Assembly (NCBI RefSeq): GCF_900113225.1
Contig: NZ_FOZE01000002.1
Location: 1,736,001-1,800,000, forward strand
DNA: 64,000 nt
Direction of reading: 5' to 3'
DNA from: Mitsuaria sp. PDC51
GTDB lineage: Bacteria; Pseudomonadota; Gammaproteobacteria; Burkholderiales; Burkholderiaceae_C
Within the stretch, counting starts at the first letter, position 1, and the number at the start of each line of letters is the position of its first letter. Below, piece after piece: positions 54,957-62,786 of this stretch. Below the pieces are notes generated by a model. The model made no database searches. It saw only the letters and a program-made list of their open reading frames with translations, and was not told the origin of the DNA. Both the position numbers and the translations under genes were made by a program.

Positions 54957-57017
54957 ATGGAGGCGCGGCCGGCGACGTCGGCGATCTCGATCCGCCGGCT
55001 TGCGCTGCTGGTGGTGCTGCCGCTGCTGCTGCTGGGCGCCGTCCACCTGTTCTCGCAGCAGTACGGGACGGCGATGCCGCCCCAGGTGCTGCGGCTGGCC
55101 GAGGCGCGCCTGCTGCCCGGCGACGCCCTGGACCCAGCGCAGATCCCCGGCGCCTTGCTCGATCCGCAGCTGCCGGCGCCCGCCGCGTCGGCCATCGTGT
55201 CCCGCCCGCTCGAAGCGACGGCCACGCCGACGCCGATGCCATCGACGGCGCCGACGACGCCGGTGACCTCCCTCGCGCCAGGCCACGTCGTGGCGCTGCC
55301 GGTCCAGATCCACGACACCGATGCGCCGGGCCCGCTCTGGTTCGCGCTCGACTTCCGCCTCGATCGGCCGGCGCAGGTGCCGTACTGGCTGGTGATCCAG
55401 CATCGGCCCGCGGCCTCGATCTACCTCGACGGCCAGTTGATCGCCACCTCGGGGCCGGGCGTCGGCTACGTGTCCGAGGACGAGGACGACCTCGCGCAGC
55501 GCGGCCTGCTGCTGGCGGGCCGACGCCTGCAGGTCAGCATCCCGCCGGCATTGCTGCCTGCCGGACCGCATCGCCTGAGCCTGCGCCTGGCGCGGCCGGG
55601 CTTCGAGGGCGCGGGGCTGTCGGCGCCGCTGCTGGGTCCGGCGTCCCAGATCCGCGCGCTCCAGGAGGGACGGCGGTTCTGGCAGGTGGCGCGCGTGACG
55701 ACGACCCTCGCCGGTCTGGTCATCGGTGCCTTCATGCTGATGGTGTGGCTGGCGCTGCGGCAGGAGTGGCTCTACGGCGTCACCGGCGTCTTCTGCCTCT
55801 GCACCGCGCTGCTGCTGTCGCCCTACCTGCTCAATGGCGCGCTGTTCCCCGCGCCGTGGTGGCGCGTGGCCCTCGACGTCGCCGACGTGCTGTCCAAGGC
55901 GCTGCTGCTGTTCCTGGTGGCGCGGCTGTCCGGCTTGGCCGCGGGCTGGGCGGAGCGGATGGCCGCGGCCTACCTGGGCCTCGGGCTGGTGATCGACGCC
56001 GCGGCGGCGATGCTCGGCTGGAGCTGGACCGACTTCCACCATCCCTGGCCCTGGTGGGCGTTGGGCAGTCGCTTCGTCGTGCTGGTGGCCGCGGCGGCGC
56101 TCGCCGCGCGCGCCGCGCTGGCGTCCGGCCGTCGTGCCCACCTCGCCGCGGCCTGCGCCGTCGCGCTGTCGGGCTGGGTGTGGCTTTACGTCAGCGCCTT
56201 CGCGCTGGTCATGTCGCGCCAGATGAGCGTCGTGGACATCAACGTCGTCGGCCATGCGGTGCTGATCGCGATCGCCGGCGTGGCGCTGCAGCGGCGCTTC
56301 GTCGGCTCGCTGCGCGACCAGGCGATGGCGCGGGTGCGGCTGGAGCAGGCGCTGGACGCGCGCACCCGCGAACTGCAGGACCGCTGGGAAGACCTGCAGG
56401 ACAGCGAGCGGCAGCGTTCCGCGGCACAGGAGCGCGAGCGCCTGCTGCAGGAGATGCACGATGGCCTGGGCTCGCAGCTCGTGACCGCGCGCCTGTGCGC
56501 GGAGCGCGGCGTGCCGTCGCAGGCGCTGGTGGGCCAGCTCGACGAATGCATCCGCGAGATGCGCCTGACCGTCGATGCGCTGGCCGTCACCGACGGCGAC
56601 CTGACGCTGCTGCTGGCCAACCTGCGGCACCGGATGGCGCCGCGCCTGCAGGACGCAGGCCTGGAGCTCGACTGGCAGCTGACCGACGTGCCGCTGCTGC
56701 CCACCTTGCGCGGCACCGGCGGCCGCGAGCTGATCCGGATCGTGCAGGAGGCGCTGAGCAACATCATTCACCACGCCGGGGCCACGCGGGTCCGGTTCTC
56801 GACGCGCGTGGACGCGGCCCGCGGACAGGTCCTGCTGTCGATCGTCGACAACGGCCGCGGCATGGCCGTCGGCCTGCGCCAGGGCAATGGCCTGCGCGGC
56901 ATGCGCCGGCGTGCCGAGCGGATCCGCGCCGCCATCGACTGGCGCCCGCCCGAGGATGCCGCCGTCGAGGGCGGCACCGAGCTGCTGCTGCGCCTGCCGC
57001 TGCACGCCGATGACTGA
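54957..57017 (+). CDS. 7TMR-DISM-like sensor histidine kinase (HisKA_3-type), orphan
   Basis: A 686-residue kinase. A first helix (about 13-30), a periplasmic jelly-roll-like domain (about 90-230, with VPYWLVIQHRPAASIYLDG) and seven helices (about 245-440) give a 7TMR-DISM layout. A coiled coil (about 450-495) leads to the phospho-acceptor His501 (LLQEMHDGLGSQLV) and an HATPase with QEALSNIIHHAGAT and DNGRGM. The start is uncertain: I use the ATG at 54957; a GTG at 54924 is possible and neither has a good ribosome site. No response regulator is adjacent. Confidence 0.82.
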   Translation: MEARPATSAISIRRLALLVVLPLLLLGAVHLFSQQYGTAMPPQVLRLAEARLLPGDALDPAQIPGALLDPQLPAPAASAIVSRPLEATATPTPMPSTAPTTPVTSLAPGHVVALPVQIHDTDAPGPLWFALDFRLDRPAQVPYWLVIQHRPAASIYLDGQLIATSGPGVGYVSEDEDDLAQRGLLLAGRRLQVSIPPALLPAGPHRLSLRLARPGFEGAGLSAPLLGPASQIRALQEGRRFWQVARVTTTLAGLVIGAFMLMVWLALRQEWLYGVTGVFCLCTALLLSPYLLNGALFPAPWWRVALDVADVLSKALLLFLVARLSGLAAGWAERMAAAYLGLGLVIDAAAAMLGWSWTDFHHPWPWWALGSRFVVLVAAAALAARAALASGRRAHLAAACAVALSGWVWLYVSAFALVMSRQMSVVDINVVGHAVLIAIAGVALQRRFVGSLRDQAMARVRLEQALDARTRELQDRWEDLQDSERQRSAAQERERLLQEMHDGLGSQLVTARLCAERGVPSQALVGQLDECIREMRLTVDALAVTDGDLTLLLANLRHRMAPRLQDAGLELDWQLTDVPLLPTLRGTGGRELIRIVQEALSNIIHHAGATRVRFSTRVDAARGQVLLSIVDNGRGMAVGLRQGNGLRGMRRRAERIRAAIDWRPPEDAAVEGGTELLLRLPLHADD

Positions 57018-57161
57018 ACGTCAACGCGCGATCGACACCGATCGCGGTCGTTCCCGGTGCGTTCTGGAGTCATCTCTCCACTTTGTGCGCTCTATCGAAT
57101 CCCCTGATGGGGGGCGCATGGCGATCAGCGAGAATCCGCGCCGTACCTTGGAGACAGAACA

Positions 57162-58835
57162 ATGGAGAAGAACTGGCTGAAGCACTATCCGGCCGGGGTG
57201 CCCGCCGAGATCGATGCGGATGTCTATCCCTCGCTGGTGGAGCTGATGGAGGCCGCGTTCAAGCAGTTTCCCGAGCGCGCCGCCTACAAGATGCTGGGCC
57301 GCTCGATCAGCTTCGCGCAGATCGACGAGGCCTCGCGCGCGCTGGCCGCGTACCTGCAGGGCCTGGGCCTGGAGAAGGGCGACCGCGTCGCGATCATGAT
57401 GCCCAACGTGCCGCAGTACCCGGTCGCCGTCGCGGCCGTGCTGCGGGCCGGCTTCGTCGTCGTCAACGTCAATCCGCTGTACACGCCGCGCGAGCTGGAG
57501 CACCAGCTCAAGGACGCCGGCGCCAAGGCCATCGTCATCATCGAGAACTTCGCCGCCACGCTGCAGCAGGTGCTCGCGAGCGTGCCCACCAAGCACATCG
57601 TGCTGGCGGCGATGGGCGACATGCTGGGCTTCGCCAAGGGCATGGTCGTCAACTACGTGGTGCGCAAGGTCAAGAAGCTGGTGCCGGCCTTCGAGCTGCC
57701 ATCGGCGGTGCGCTTCAACGACGCCGTCGCCAAGGGCCGCGGCCAGACCTACAAGCGCCCGACGGTGGGCCCCAATGACATCGCGGTGCTGCAGTACACC
57801 GGCGGCACGACCGGGGTGTCCAAGGGCGCGGTGCTGCTGCATCGCAACCTGGTGGCCAACACGCTGCAGTGCGAGGCCTGGTACCAGCCGGCGCTGAAGA
57901 AGAAACCCGCCGACGAGCAGCTGATGAGCGTCTGCGCGCTGCCGCTGTATCACATCTTCGGATTCACGACCAACCTGATGCTGTCGATGCGGGTGGGCGG
58001 CTGCAATGTGCTGATCCCCAATCCGCGGGACCTGCCGGCCGTGTTCAAGGAACTGAGCCACCACAAGATCCACAGCCTGCCGGCGGTCAACACGCTCTTC
58101 ATGGCGATGGCCAACCATGCGCAGTTCAACACGGTGGACTGGAGCGGGCTGGTGATCTCGGTCGGCGGCGGCATGGCCGTGCAGCAGGCCACCGCGCGGC
58201 TGTGGCTGGAGAAGACCGGCTGCCCGATCGTCGAGGGCTACGGCTTGTCGGAGACCTCGCCGGTCGCCTGCTGCAACCCGACCGACAGCACCGCCTACAC
58301 CGGCTCGATCGGCCTGCCGCTGTCCGGCACCGAGGTGACGCTGCTGGACGATGACGGCAACGAGGTGCCCCCCGGTGGCACCGGCGAGATCGCGATCCGC
58401 GGTCCGCAGGTGATGGCCGGCTACTGGCAGCGGCCGGACGAGACCGCCAAGGTCATGACCGCCGACGGCTACTTCCGCACCGGCGACATCGGCACCGTGG
58501 ACGATCGCGGCTTCTTCCGCATCGTCGACCGCAAGAAGGACATGATCCTGGTCAGCGGTTTCAACGTCTATCCCAACGAGATCGAGGATGTGCTGACGCA
58601 GATGCCGGGCGTGCTGGAATGCGCGGCCGTGGGCGTGCCCGACGAGAAGGCGGGCGAGGCGGTGAAGGTCGTGATCGTGCGCCGCAACCCGGCGCTGACC
58701 GAAGCCGACGTGAAGGCCTTCTGCGAGGCCAACCTGACCGGCTACAAGCGGCCGCGGATCATCGAATTCCGCACCGAGCTGCCCAAGACGCCGGTGGGCA
58801 AGGTGTTGCGCCGTGAATTGCGCGACAAAAAGTAG
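57162..58835 (+). CDS. fadD: long-chain fatty acid--CoA ligase FadD
   Basis: A 557-residue AMP-binding enzyme that activates fatty acids to acyl-CoA at the inner membrane. The P-loop is YTGGTTGVSKGA. GYGLSETSP, the FACS motif region DGYFRTGDIG, RIVDRKKDMILVSGFNVYPNEIE and the C-terminal Lys in TPVGKVLRREL are complete. MEKNWLKHYPAGVPAEI is the standard FadD start, with GGAGACAG upstream. Full length. No other beta-oxidation gene is nearby. Confidence 0.94.
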   Translation: MEKNWLKHYPAGVPAEIDADVYPSLVELMEAAFKQFPERAAYKMLGRSISFAQIDEASRALAAYLQGLGLEKGDRVAIMMPNVPQYPVAVAAVLRAGFVVVNVNPLYTPRELEHQLKDAGAKAIVIIENFAATLQQVLASVPTKHIVLAAMGDMLGFAKGMVVNYVVRKVKKLVPAFELPSAVRFNDAVAKGRGQTYKRPTVGPNDIAVLQYTGGTTGVSKGAVLLHRNLVANTLQCEAWYQPALKKKPADEQLMSVCALPLYHIFGFTTNLMLSMRVGGCNVLIPNPRDLPAVFKELSHHKIHSLPAVNTLFMAMANHAQFNTVDWSGLVISVGGGMAVQQATARLWLEKTGCPIVEGYGLSETSPVACCNPTDSTAYTGSIGLPLSGTEVTLLDDDGNEVPPGGTGEIAIRGPQVMAGYWQRPDETAKVMTADGYFRTGDIGTVDDRGFFRIVDRKKDMILVSGFNVYPNEIEDVLTQMPGVLECAAVGVPDEKAGEAVKVVIVRRNPALTEADVKAFCEANLTGYKRPRIIEFRTELPKTPVGKVLRRELRDKK

Positions 58836-58922
58836 CAGTCGGTAGCAGTTTTCGGGAATGCTCGCGGGCGAAAACCGCCCGTGTCCGCCTAAAGTTCGCC
58901 CTCCTGTGGAGGAGACAAGGCC

Positions 58923-59468
58923 GTGCTCGAAGAACGTTACGAAAAGACCGAGGCCGGGAGAGCGGAAATCAAGTCGCGCGCGCTGGTGCAGGCGCGCGTG
59001 GCCCGCAATCTGCTGCTGGTGATCGACGCCAGCAAGACCGGTGCCGACTGGGTGGCGATGGTGCAGGGCGCCGCGCCGGCAGACCTGGAACTGCTGATCC
59101 AGCACCAGCTGGTGAAGGCGACCGCCGGCGCGCCGCTGTCGCGGCCCATGGGGCCGGCGTCGATCGCGACGCCGATGGGCGCGGGGCCGTCCTCGCGCAT
59201 GAGCGGTGCCTCGCCGTCGCGGCCGGCGCCCTCGCGCCTGGCCGGGGTGCCGACCTCGTCGCTCGACTACGCGCAGCTCTACACTGCGCTGAGCACCTTC
59301 GCCAAGCAGCAGGGGCTGCTCAAGGGTTACAAGCTGGCGCTCGAGGTCGAGCAGTGCAGCGACATGAACCAGCTGCAGACGCTGGCGCTGGACATCATCG
59401 ACCGCGTGCGCGCCACCAAGGGCGACGCCGCGGCCCACGAACTGCGTGCGACACTGGGCTTCAACTGA
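58923..59468 (+). CDS. unknown protein with helical N- and C-terminal domains
   Basis: A 181-residue cytoplasmic protein starting at a GTG with GGAGGAG upstream. The N-terminal domain (about 15-70; ARVARNLLLVIDASKTGADWV, LELLIQHQLVKAT) has the look of a winged-helix-like module. A Ser/Pro/Ala-rich linker follows (about 70-112), and then a helical C-terminal domain (about 113-181; YAQLYTALSTFAKQQGLLKGYKLALEVEQ). I recognise no family; a regulatory or scaffold role is only a guess. Confidence 0.75.
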   Translation: MLEERYEKTEAGRAEIKSRALVQARVARNLLLVIDASKTGADWVAMVQGAAPADLELLIQHQLVKATAGAPLSRPMGPASIATPMGAGPSSRMSGASPSRPAPSRLAGVPTSSLDYAQLYTALSTFAKQQGLLKGYKLALEVEQCSDMNQLQTLALDIIDRVRATKGDAAAHELRATLGFN

Positions 59469-59472
59469 ACCG

Positions 59473-59497
59473 ACCGCCCTGGGGCGGTCCTTCCTTT
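59473..59497 (+). terminator. weak hairpin terminator
   Basis: ACCGCCC (59473-59479) pairs with GGGCGGT (59482-59488) around TG, followed by CCTTCCTTT. It begins five bases after the stop of the preceding gene. The T run is interrupted, so it is probably partial. Confidence 0.6.
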
Positions 59498-59512
59498 GTT
59501 GGGAGCACATCC

Positions 59513-60070
59513 ATGTCCTCGCCCTATCGCGTCGCGGTACTCGTCGGCAGCCTTCGCAAGGCTTCGTTCAACCGCAAGCTGGCCCTCGCGCTGGCGCAGC
59601 TGGCCCCGGCCGAGCTGAAGCTGGAGATCGTCGAGATCGGCCAGCTGCCCTTCTACAACGAGGATGAGGCGGCCGAGCCGCCGGCGTCCTGGGTCGAGTT
59701 CCGCAACGCCATCAAGGCGGCGGACGCCGTGCTGTTCGTCAGCCCCGAATACAACCGCTCCATCCCCGGCGCGCTGAAGAATGCGCTGGACGTGGGCTCG
59801 CGGCCCTACGGCCACAACGCCTTCGACGGCAAGCCGTCGGCGGTGATCACGCTGTCACCGGGCGCGCTGGGCGGCTTCGGCGCCCATCACCACCTGCGTC
59901 AGGTGCTGGCCTGCCTGAACGCGCCGCTGCTGCCGTCGCCGGAGGTCTACCTCGGCGGCGCGAACGAGATGTTCAAGGACGATGGCAGCCTGGCCAAGCC
60001 GGAGACGGAAGCCTTCCTGCGCAAGGTCATGACCGCCTTCGCCGCCTGGGTGCAGAAGCTCAAGGGGTGA
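59513..60070 (+). CDS. NADPH-dependent FMN reductase
   Basis: A 185-residue flavodoxin-fold reductase. The FMN phosphate loop is VGSLRKASFNRKL, and PEYNRSIPGALKNALDVGSRP is the signature of the ArsH/ChrR/SsuE-like family. GALGGFGAHHHLRQVL follows. Probably reduces FMN or quinones and protects against oxidative stress. GGGAG lies before the ATG at 59513. It ends three bases before rsmE. Confidence 0.9.
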   Translation: MSSPYRVAVLVGSLRKASFNRKLALALAQLAPAELKLEIVEIGQLPFYNEDEAAEPPASWVEFRNAIKAADAVLFVSPEYNRSIPGALKNALDVGSRPYGHNAFDGKPSAVITLSPGALGGFGAHHHLRQVLACLNAPLLPSPEVYLGGANEMFKDDGSLAKPETEAFLRKVMTAFAAWVQKLKG

Positions 60071-60073
60071 GGT

Positions 60074-60817
60074 TTGGCGGCGAGGTTGTTTGTCGAGCAG
60101 CCGCTGGGCGCGCTCGCGCTCGAGGCTGAACTGGCGCTGCCGCCCGGCGCGGCGCGCCATGTGCAGGTGCTGCGGCTGCAGCCCGGCGATGAGGTCACCT
60201 TGTTCGACGGCAGCGGGGACGAGTGGACCGCCGCGGTGACGGCCATGGGCCGCAGCGAGGTCCGCGTGGCGCTCAAGTCCCGGCAGCCGGTCGATCGCGA
60301 GATGAAGCGCGCGGTGACGCTGGCGGTCGTGATGCCGGCCAACGACCGCATGGACGGCATCGTCGAGAAGGGCTGCGAGCTGGGCGCGGTGGCGATCCAG
60401 CCGCTGATGAGCGAGCGCTCGGTGCTGCGGCTGCAGGGCGATCGGGCGGAGAAGAAGCGGGCGCACTGGCAGGGCGTCGCGATCGCGGCGGCGGAGCAAT
60501 GCGGGCGGTCGAAACCGCTGCAGGTGGCGCCGCTGAAGACGCTGGCGCAGTGGCTGGCGGAGCTGCCCGACGATGCCGATGAACAGCGCTGGCTACTGAG
60601 CCCGGTGGCGGCGCAGCCCTTGTCGGCGCTGGCGTCGAAGGCGGACGATGCGGGAGGCATCGTGGTGCTCAGCGGCCCCGAAGGCGGCCTCAGCGAGGCC
60701 GAGGAGCAATCGGCCCGCGCGCGAGGCTTCAGCGCCGCGAAACTGGGTCCTCGGATCCTGCGGGCGGATACGGCGCCGCTGGCGGTGCTGGGTTGGCTAT
60801 CCCTCAGCGGATCCTGA
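60074..60817 (+). CDS. rsmE: 16S rRNA (uracil(1498)-N(3))-methyltransferase RsmE
   Basis: A 247-residue SPOUT methyltransferase. RLFVE at the start, RHVQVLRLQPGDEVTLFDG, and the knot region VVLSGPEGGLSEAEEQSA and LGPRILRADTAPLAVL are all diagnostic. No ATG or GTG fits the family N-terminus; the TTG at 60074, three bases after the preceding stop, gives the expected (M)AARLFVEQ start with GGGGTGAGG as ribosome site. Convergent with a small gene whose 3' end overlaps it by 21 bases. Confidence 0.93.
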   Translation: MAARLFVEQPLGALALEAELALPPGAARHVQVLRLQPGDEVTLFDGSGDEWTAAVTAMGRSEVRVALKSRQPVDREMKRAVTLAVVMPANDRMDGIVEKGCELGAVAIQPLMSERSVLRLQGDRAEKKRAHWQGVAIAAAEQCGRSKPLQVAPLKTLAQWLAELPDDADEQRWLLSPVAAQPLSALASKADDAGGIVVLSGPEGGLSEAEEQSARARGFSAAKLGPRILRADTAPLAVLGWLSLSGS

Positions 60818-60982
60818 AGCGTCCTCTAGCGCTTCGATTCCCAATTCGCGGTAGAGCTGCTCAAAGGCCTCGTCCACCGGGATGTACTCCGACGATGGTG
60901 TCGCCAAGCGACGGTCCAGCAGTTCGCGGAATGCCTGATAGCGTTCCGCTTGCTGTCGGAGCGTGTGCGGGATGTCGTTCAT
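60797..60982 (-). CDS. small hypothetical protein downstream of the parDE remnant
   Basis: A 61-residue helical product starting MNDIPHTLRQQAERY. Its VDEAFEQLYRELG segment resembles the LDEAFETLRAEF end of the ParD-like antitoxin just upstream, so it may be an antitoxin-related fragment. There is no strong ribosome site. Its last 21 bases overlap the end of rsmE on the other strand. Whether it is translated is uncertain. Confidence 0.4.
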   Translation of the reverse strand: MNDIPHTLRQQAERYQAFRELLDRRLATPSSEYIPVDEAFEQLYRELGIEALEDASGSAEG

Positions 60983-61000
60983 GTCAACGGTCTCGACTAT

Positions 61001-61081
61001 TCAAAGGCGCGCAGTAGCCGGGCGGTGTCGCGCGCCGTCGCGCAGGTCGTCCAATGCCTCCGGCTGGAGGCAGACCTTCAT
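61001..61081 (-). pseudogene. truncated ParE-like toxin remnant
   Basis: A 26-codon reading frame, MKVCLQPEALDDLRDGARHR and then PATARL followed by a stop. It starts at an ATG overlapping the parD stop by four bases (ATGA), exactly where parE begins in parDE operons. MKVxLxPEALDDLRD is typical of the ParE/RelE toxin N-terminus, but the rest of the roughly 95-residue toxin is missing. Interpreted as a toxin gene lost by deletion or frameshift. Confidence 0.55.
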
Positions 61082-61335
61082 TCGTCGCGATGCCTCAGCA
61101 GAGGGAACTCTGCACGCAAAGTCTCGAAGGCCTCATCCAGAGGGATGCCCTTCCCGGCCTTGATGTCCGCGACGGCTCGGTCAACCGAGGCATCGAAGGC
61201 GCGCAGTTGCGCCTCCCGCCAGTCCTTCAACTCCTCGCTGTCGCGCAGCACCTGCGTGCGCGACGAATACTTTCCGCTCTCGATCAGATCCAGCACGATG
61301 GCCTCCAGGTCGGGTCCAAGTTCGGCGTGAATCAT
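61078..61335 (-). CDS. ParD-like ribbon-helix-helix antitoxin
   Basis: An 85-residue protein of the ParD/CC2985 antitoxin family. The N-terminal ribbon-helix-helix reads IHAELGPDLEAIVLDLIESGKYSSRTQVLRDSEELKDWRE, and the C-terminal toxin-binding part reads AVADIKAGKGIPLDEAFETLRAEF. Complete length. Start at 61335. Its toxin partner appears truncated, so this may be an orphan antitoxin that still autoregulates or neutralises a paralogous toxin elsewhere. Confidence 0.8.
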   Translation of the reverse strand: MIHAELGPDLEAIVLDLIESGKYSSRTQVLRDSEELKDWREAQLRAFDASVDRAVADIKAGKGIPLDEAFETLRAEFPLLRHRDE

Positions 61336-61413
61336 CTCGGTCCTTCCGTCGGAAAGAAATCGCATCGTAGGGGGTGACCGCATCCCCAACAAGGAGGCCC
61401 CCACCCGGCGAAG

Positions 61414-62700
61414 TTATTCGTCGGAGTCAGTGGTCCCGGCGTTCTGCCGGCGCGCGGAGCCGGCCACCAGGTCGAACTTGAACAGCCGGCATTCGATCGG
61501 GCCGTTCCACATCGGGATGCGGCGCGACTCCTTCAGCCGCATCTTGCTCGGCAGCTTCATCTCCGGACACAGCAGCCAGGCCGTCCATCCCGCCTCGTGC
61601 TGCGTGTAGGCGCGCTTCCAGTGCGCGGACAGGCGCGGGAAGAAGTCGTCCCCAGCGTCGCGTTCCTCGGACAGCGCGCCGCCGTCCATCCGGTGCGCAC
61701 CGGCCTTGCCGCGCACCTCGATCCGCTCGCCATACGGCGGGTTCAGCATCAGCGTGCCGGGCATGTCCGCCGGCAGCTTCGGCGCGGGACGCTCCAGCGC
61801 ATCGCCGCCGTTGAACTGGATGTACTGCGCCACGCCCGCGCGCTCGGCATTGCGGCGCGCGAAGTCGACCATCCGGAACGACACGTCGCTGGCGAAGATC
61901 GGGACCTCGGGCGGATGCTCCGCGGCGCGCGCCTGGTCCTTCATCGCGCGCCAGGCCGGCAGCAGCGGCTGGAACGGCGCGAGCTTCTCGAAGGCGAAGC
62001 GGCGCTGGATGCCCGGCGCGATGTTGCAGGCGATGGTCGCCGCCTCGACCGGGATGGTGCCCGAGCCGCAGCACGGATCGCTCAGCGCGCCGCCCGCCTC
62101 GCGCGTGCCCTTCCAGCCCGCCGCGGCCAGCATCGCCGCGGCCAGCGTCTCCTTCAGCGGCGCATCGCCCTTGTCCTCGCGCCAGCCGCGCTTGAACAGC
62201 GATTCGCCGGAGCTGTCGACGTAGACCGTCGCCAGGTATTCCGTGAGGTGCAGCTGCAGCGGCAGGTCCGGCCAGCGCGTGTCGACGCTGGGGCGCTCGC
62301 CGCTGGCCTCGCGCAGCACGTCGCAGACGGCGTCCTTCACCCGCAGCGTCGCGAAGTTCAGGCTGTGCAGCGGCGAGCGTTGCGCCGTCGTGTCCACCCG
62401 CAGCGTCTGGCGCGGGGTGATCCAGCGCGTCCAGTCGACGGTGCGCGCGATCGCGTAGATGTCGTCCTCGTGGCGGTATTCCTCGCGCGCCACTTCGATC
62501 AGCACCCGCTGCGCGAGCCGGCTGTGCAGGTTCAGCCGCATCACCGCGGCCAGCGTGCCGTACAGGCCCACGCCGCCGCGGAAAGCCTTGGGCCCGTCCA
62601 GGCATTCGTCCGGGCCGAGGATGTCGCGAACCTCCGCCTCCAGCCAGTCTTCGACGCCGGCGGCGCAGGGCAGGAACAGGTGGTAGGCGGTATCGGACAT
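61414..62700 (-). CDS. THUMP-domain 23S rRNA/RNA guanine-N2 methyltransferase (RlmL N-half type)
   Basis: A 428-residue SAM-dependent RNA methyltransferase. The N-terminal ferredoxin-like and THUMP region (about 1-170) is followed by a Rossmann methylase with motif I SDPCCGSGTIPVEAA and catalytic NPPYGER. This corresponds to the first half of E. coli RlmL (RlmKL) and to the stand-alone YpsC proteins; no RlmK half is fused. ATG at 62700 (MSDTAYHLFLPCAAGVEDWL) fits the family. Likely target is m2G in 23S rRNA. Confidence 0.88.
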   Translation of the reverse strand: MSDTAYHLFLPCAAGVEDWLEAEVRDILGPDECLDGPKAFRGGVGLYGTLAAVMRLNLHSRLAQRVLIEVAREEYRHEDDIYAIARTVDWTRWITPRQTLRVDTTAQRSPLHSLNFATLRVKDAVCDVLREASGERPSVDTRWPDLPLQLHLTEYLATVYVDSSGESLFKRGWREDKGDAPLKETLAAAMLAAAGWKGTREAGGALSDPCCGSGTIPVEAATIACNIAPGIQRRFAFEKLAPFQPLLPAWRAMKDQARAAEHPPEVPIFASDVSFRMVDFARRNAERAGVAQYIQFNGGDALERPAPKLPADMPGTLMLNPPYGERIEVRGKAGAHRMDGGALSEERDAGDDFFPRLSAHWKRAYTQHEAGWTAWLLCPEMKLPSKMRLKESRRIPMWNGPIECRLFKFDLVAGSARRQNAGTTDSDE

Positions 62701-62786
62701 CGTGGGGCGGCGTGAGGAAGCGAGCGCCGCGGCGCCCGGGGATCAAGCGGCGGATTGTCCCACCGACAGGCGATCGGGGCCGGCGC

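Noticed and set aside
52659-57005. 1448-codon open frame on the minus strand across the adhesin and kinase genes
   Set aside because: Composition is Leu/Gly/Arg repeats mirrored from the proline stalk and His/Arg/Gln mirrored from the kinase. No start signal and no domain.
58865-58881. CGGGCG-AAAAC-CGCCCG after fadD as a terminator
   Set aside because: A short stem with no T tract follows; left out as a terminator, though it may be a weak structural element.
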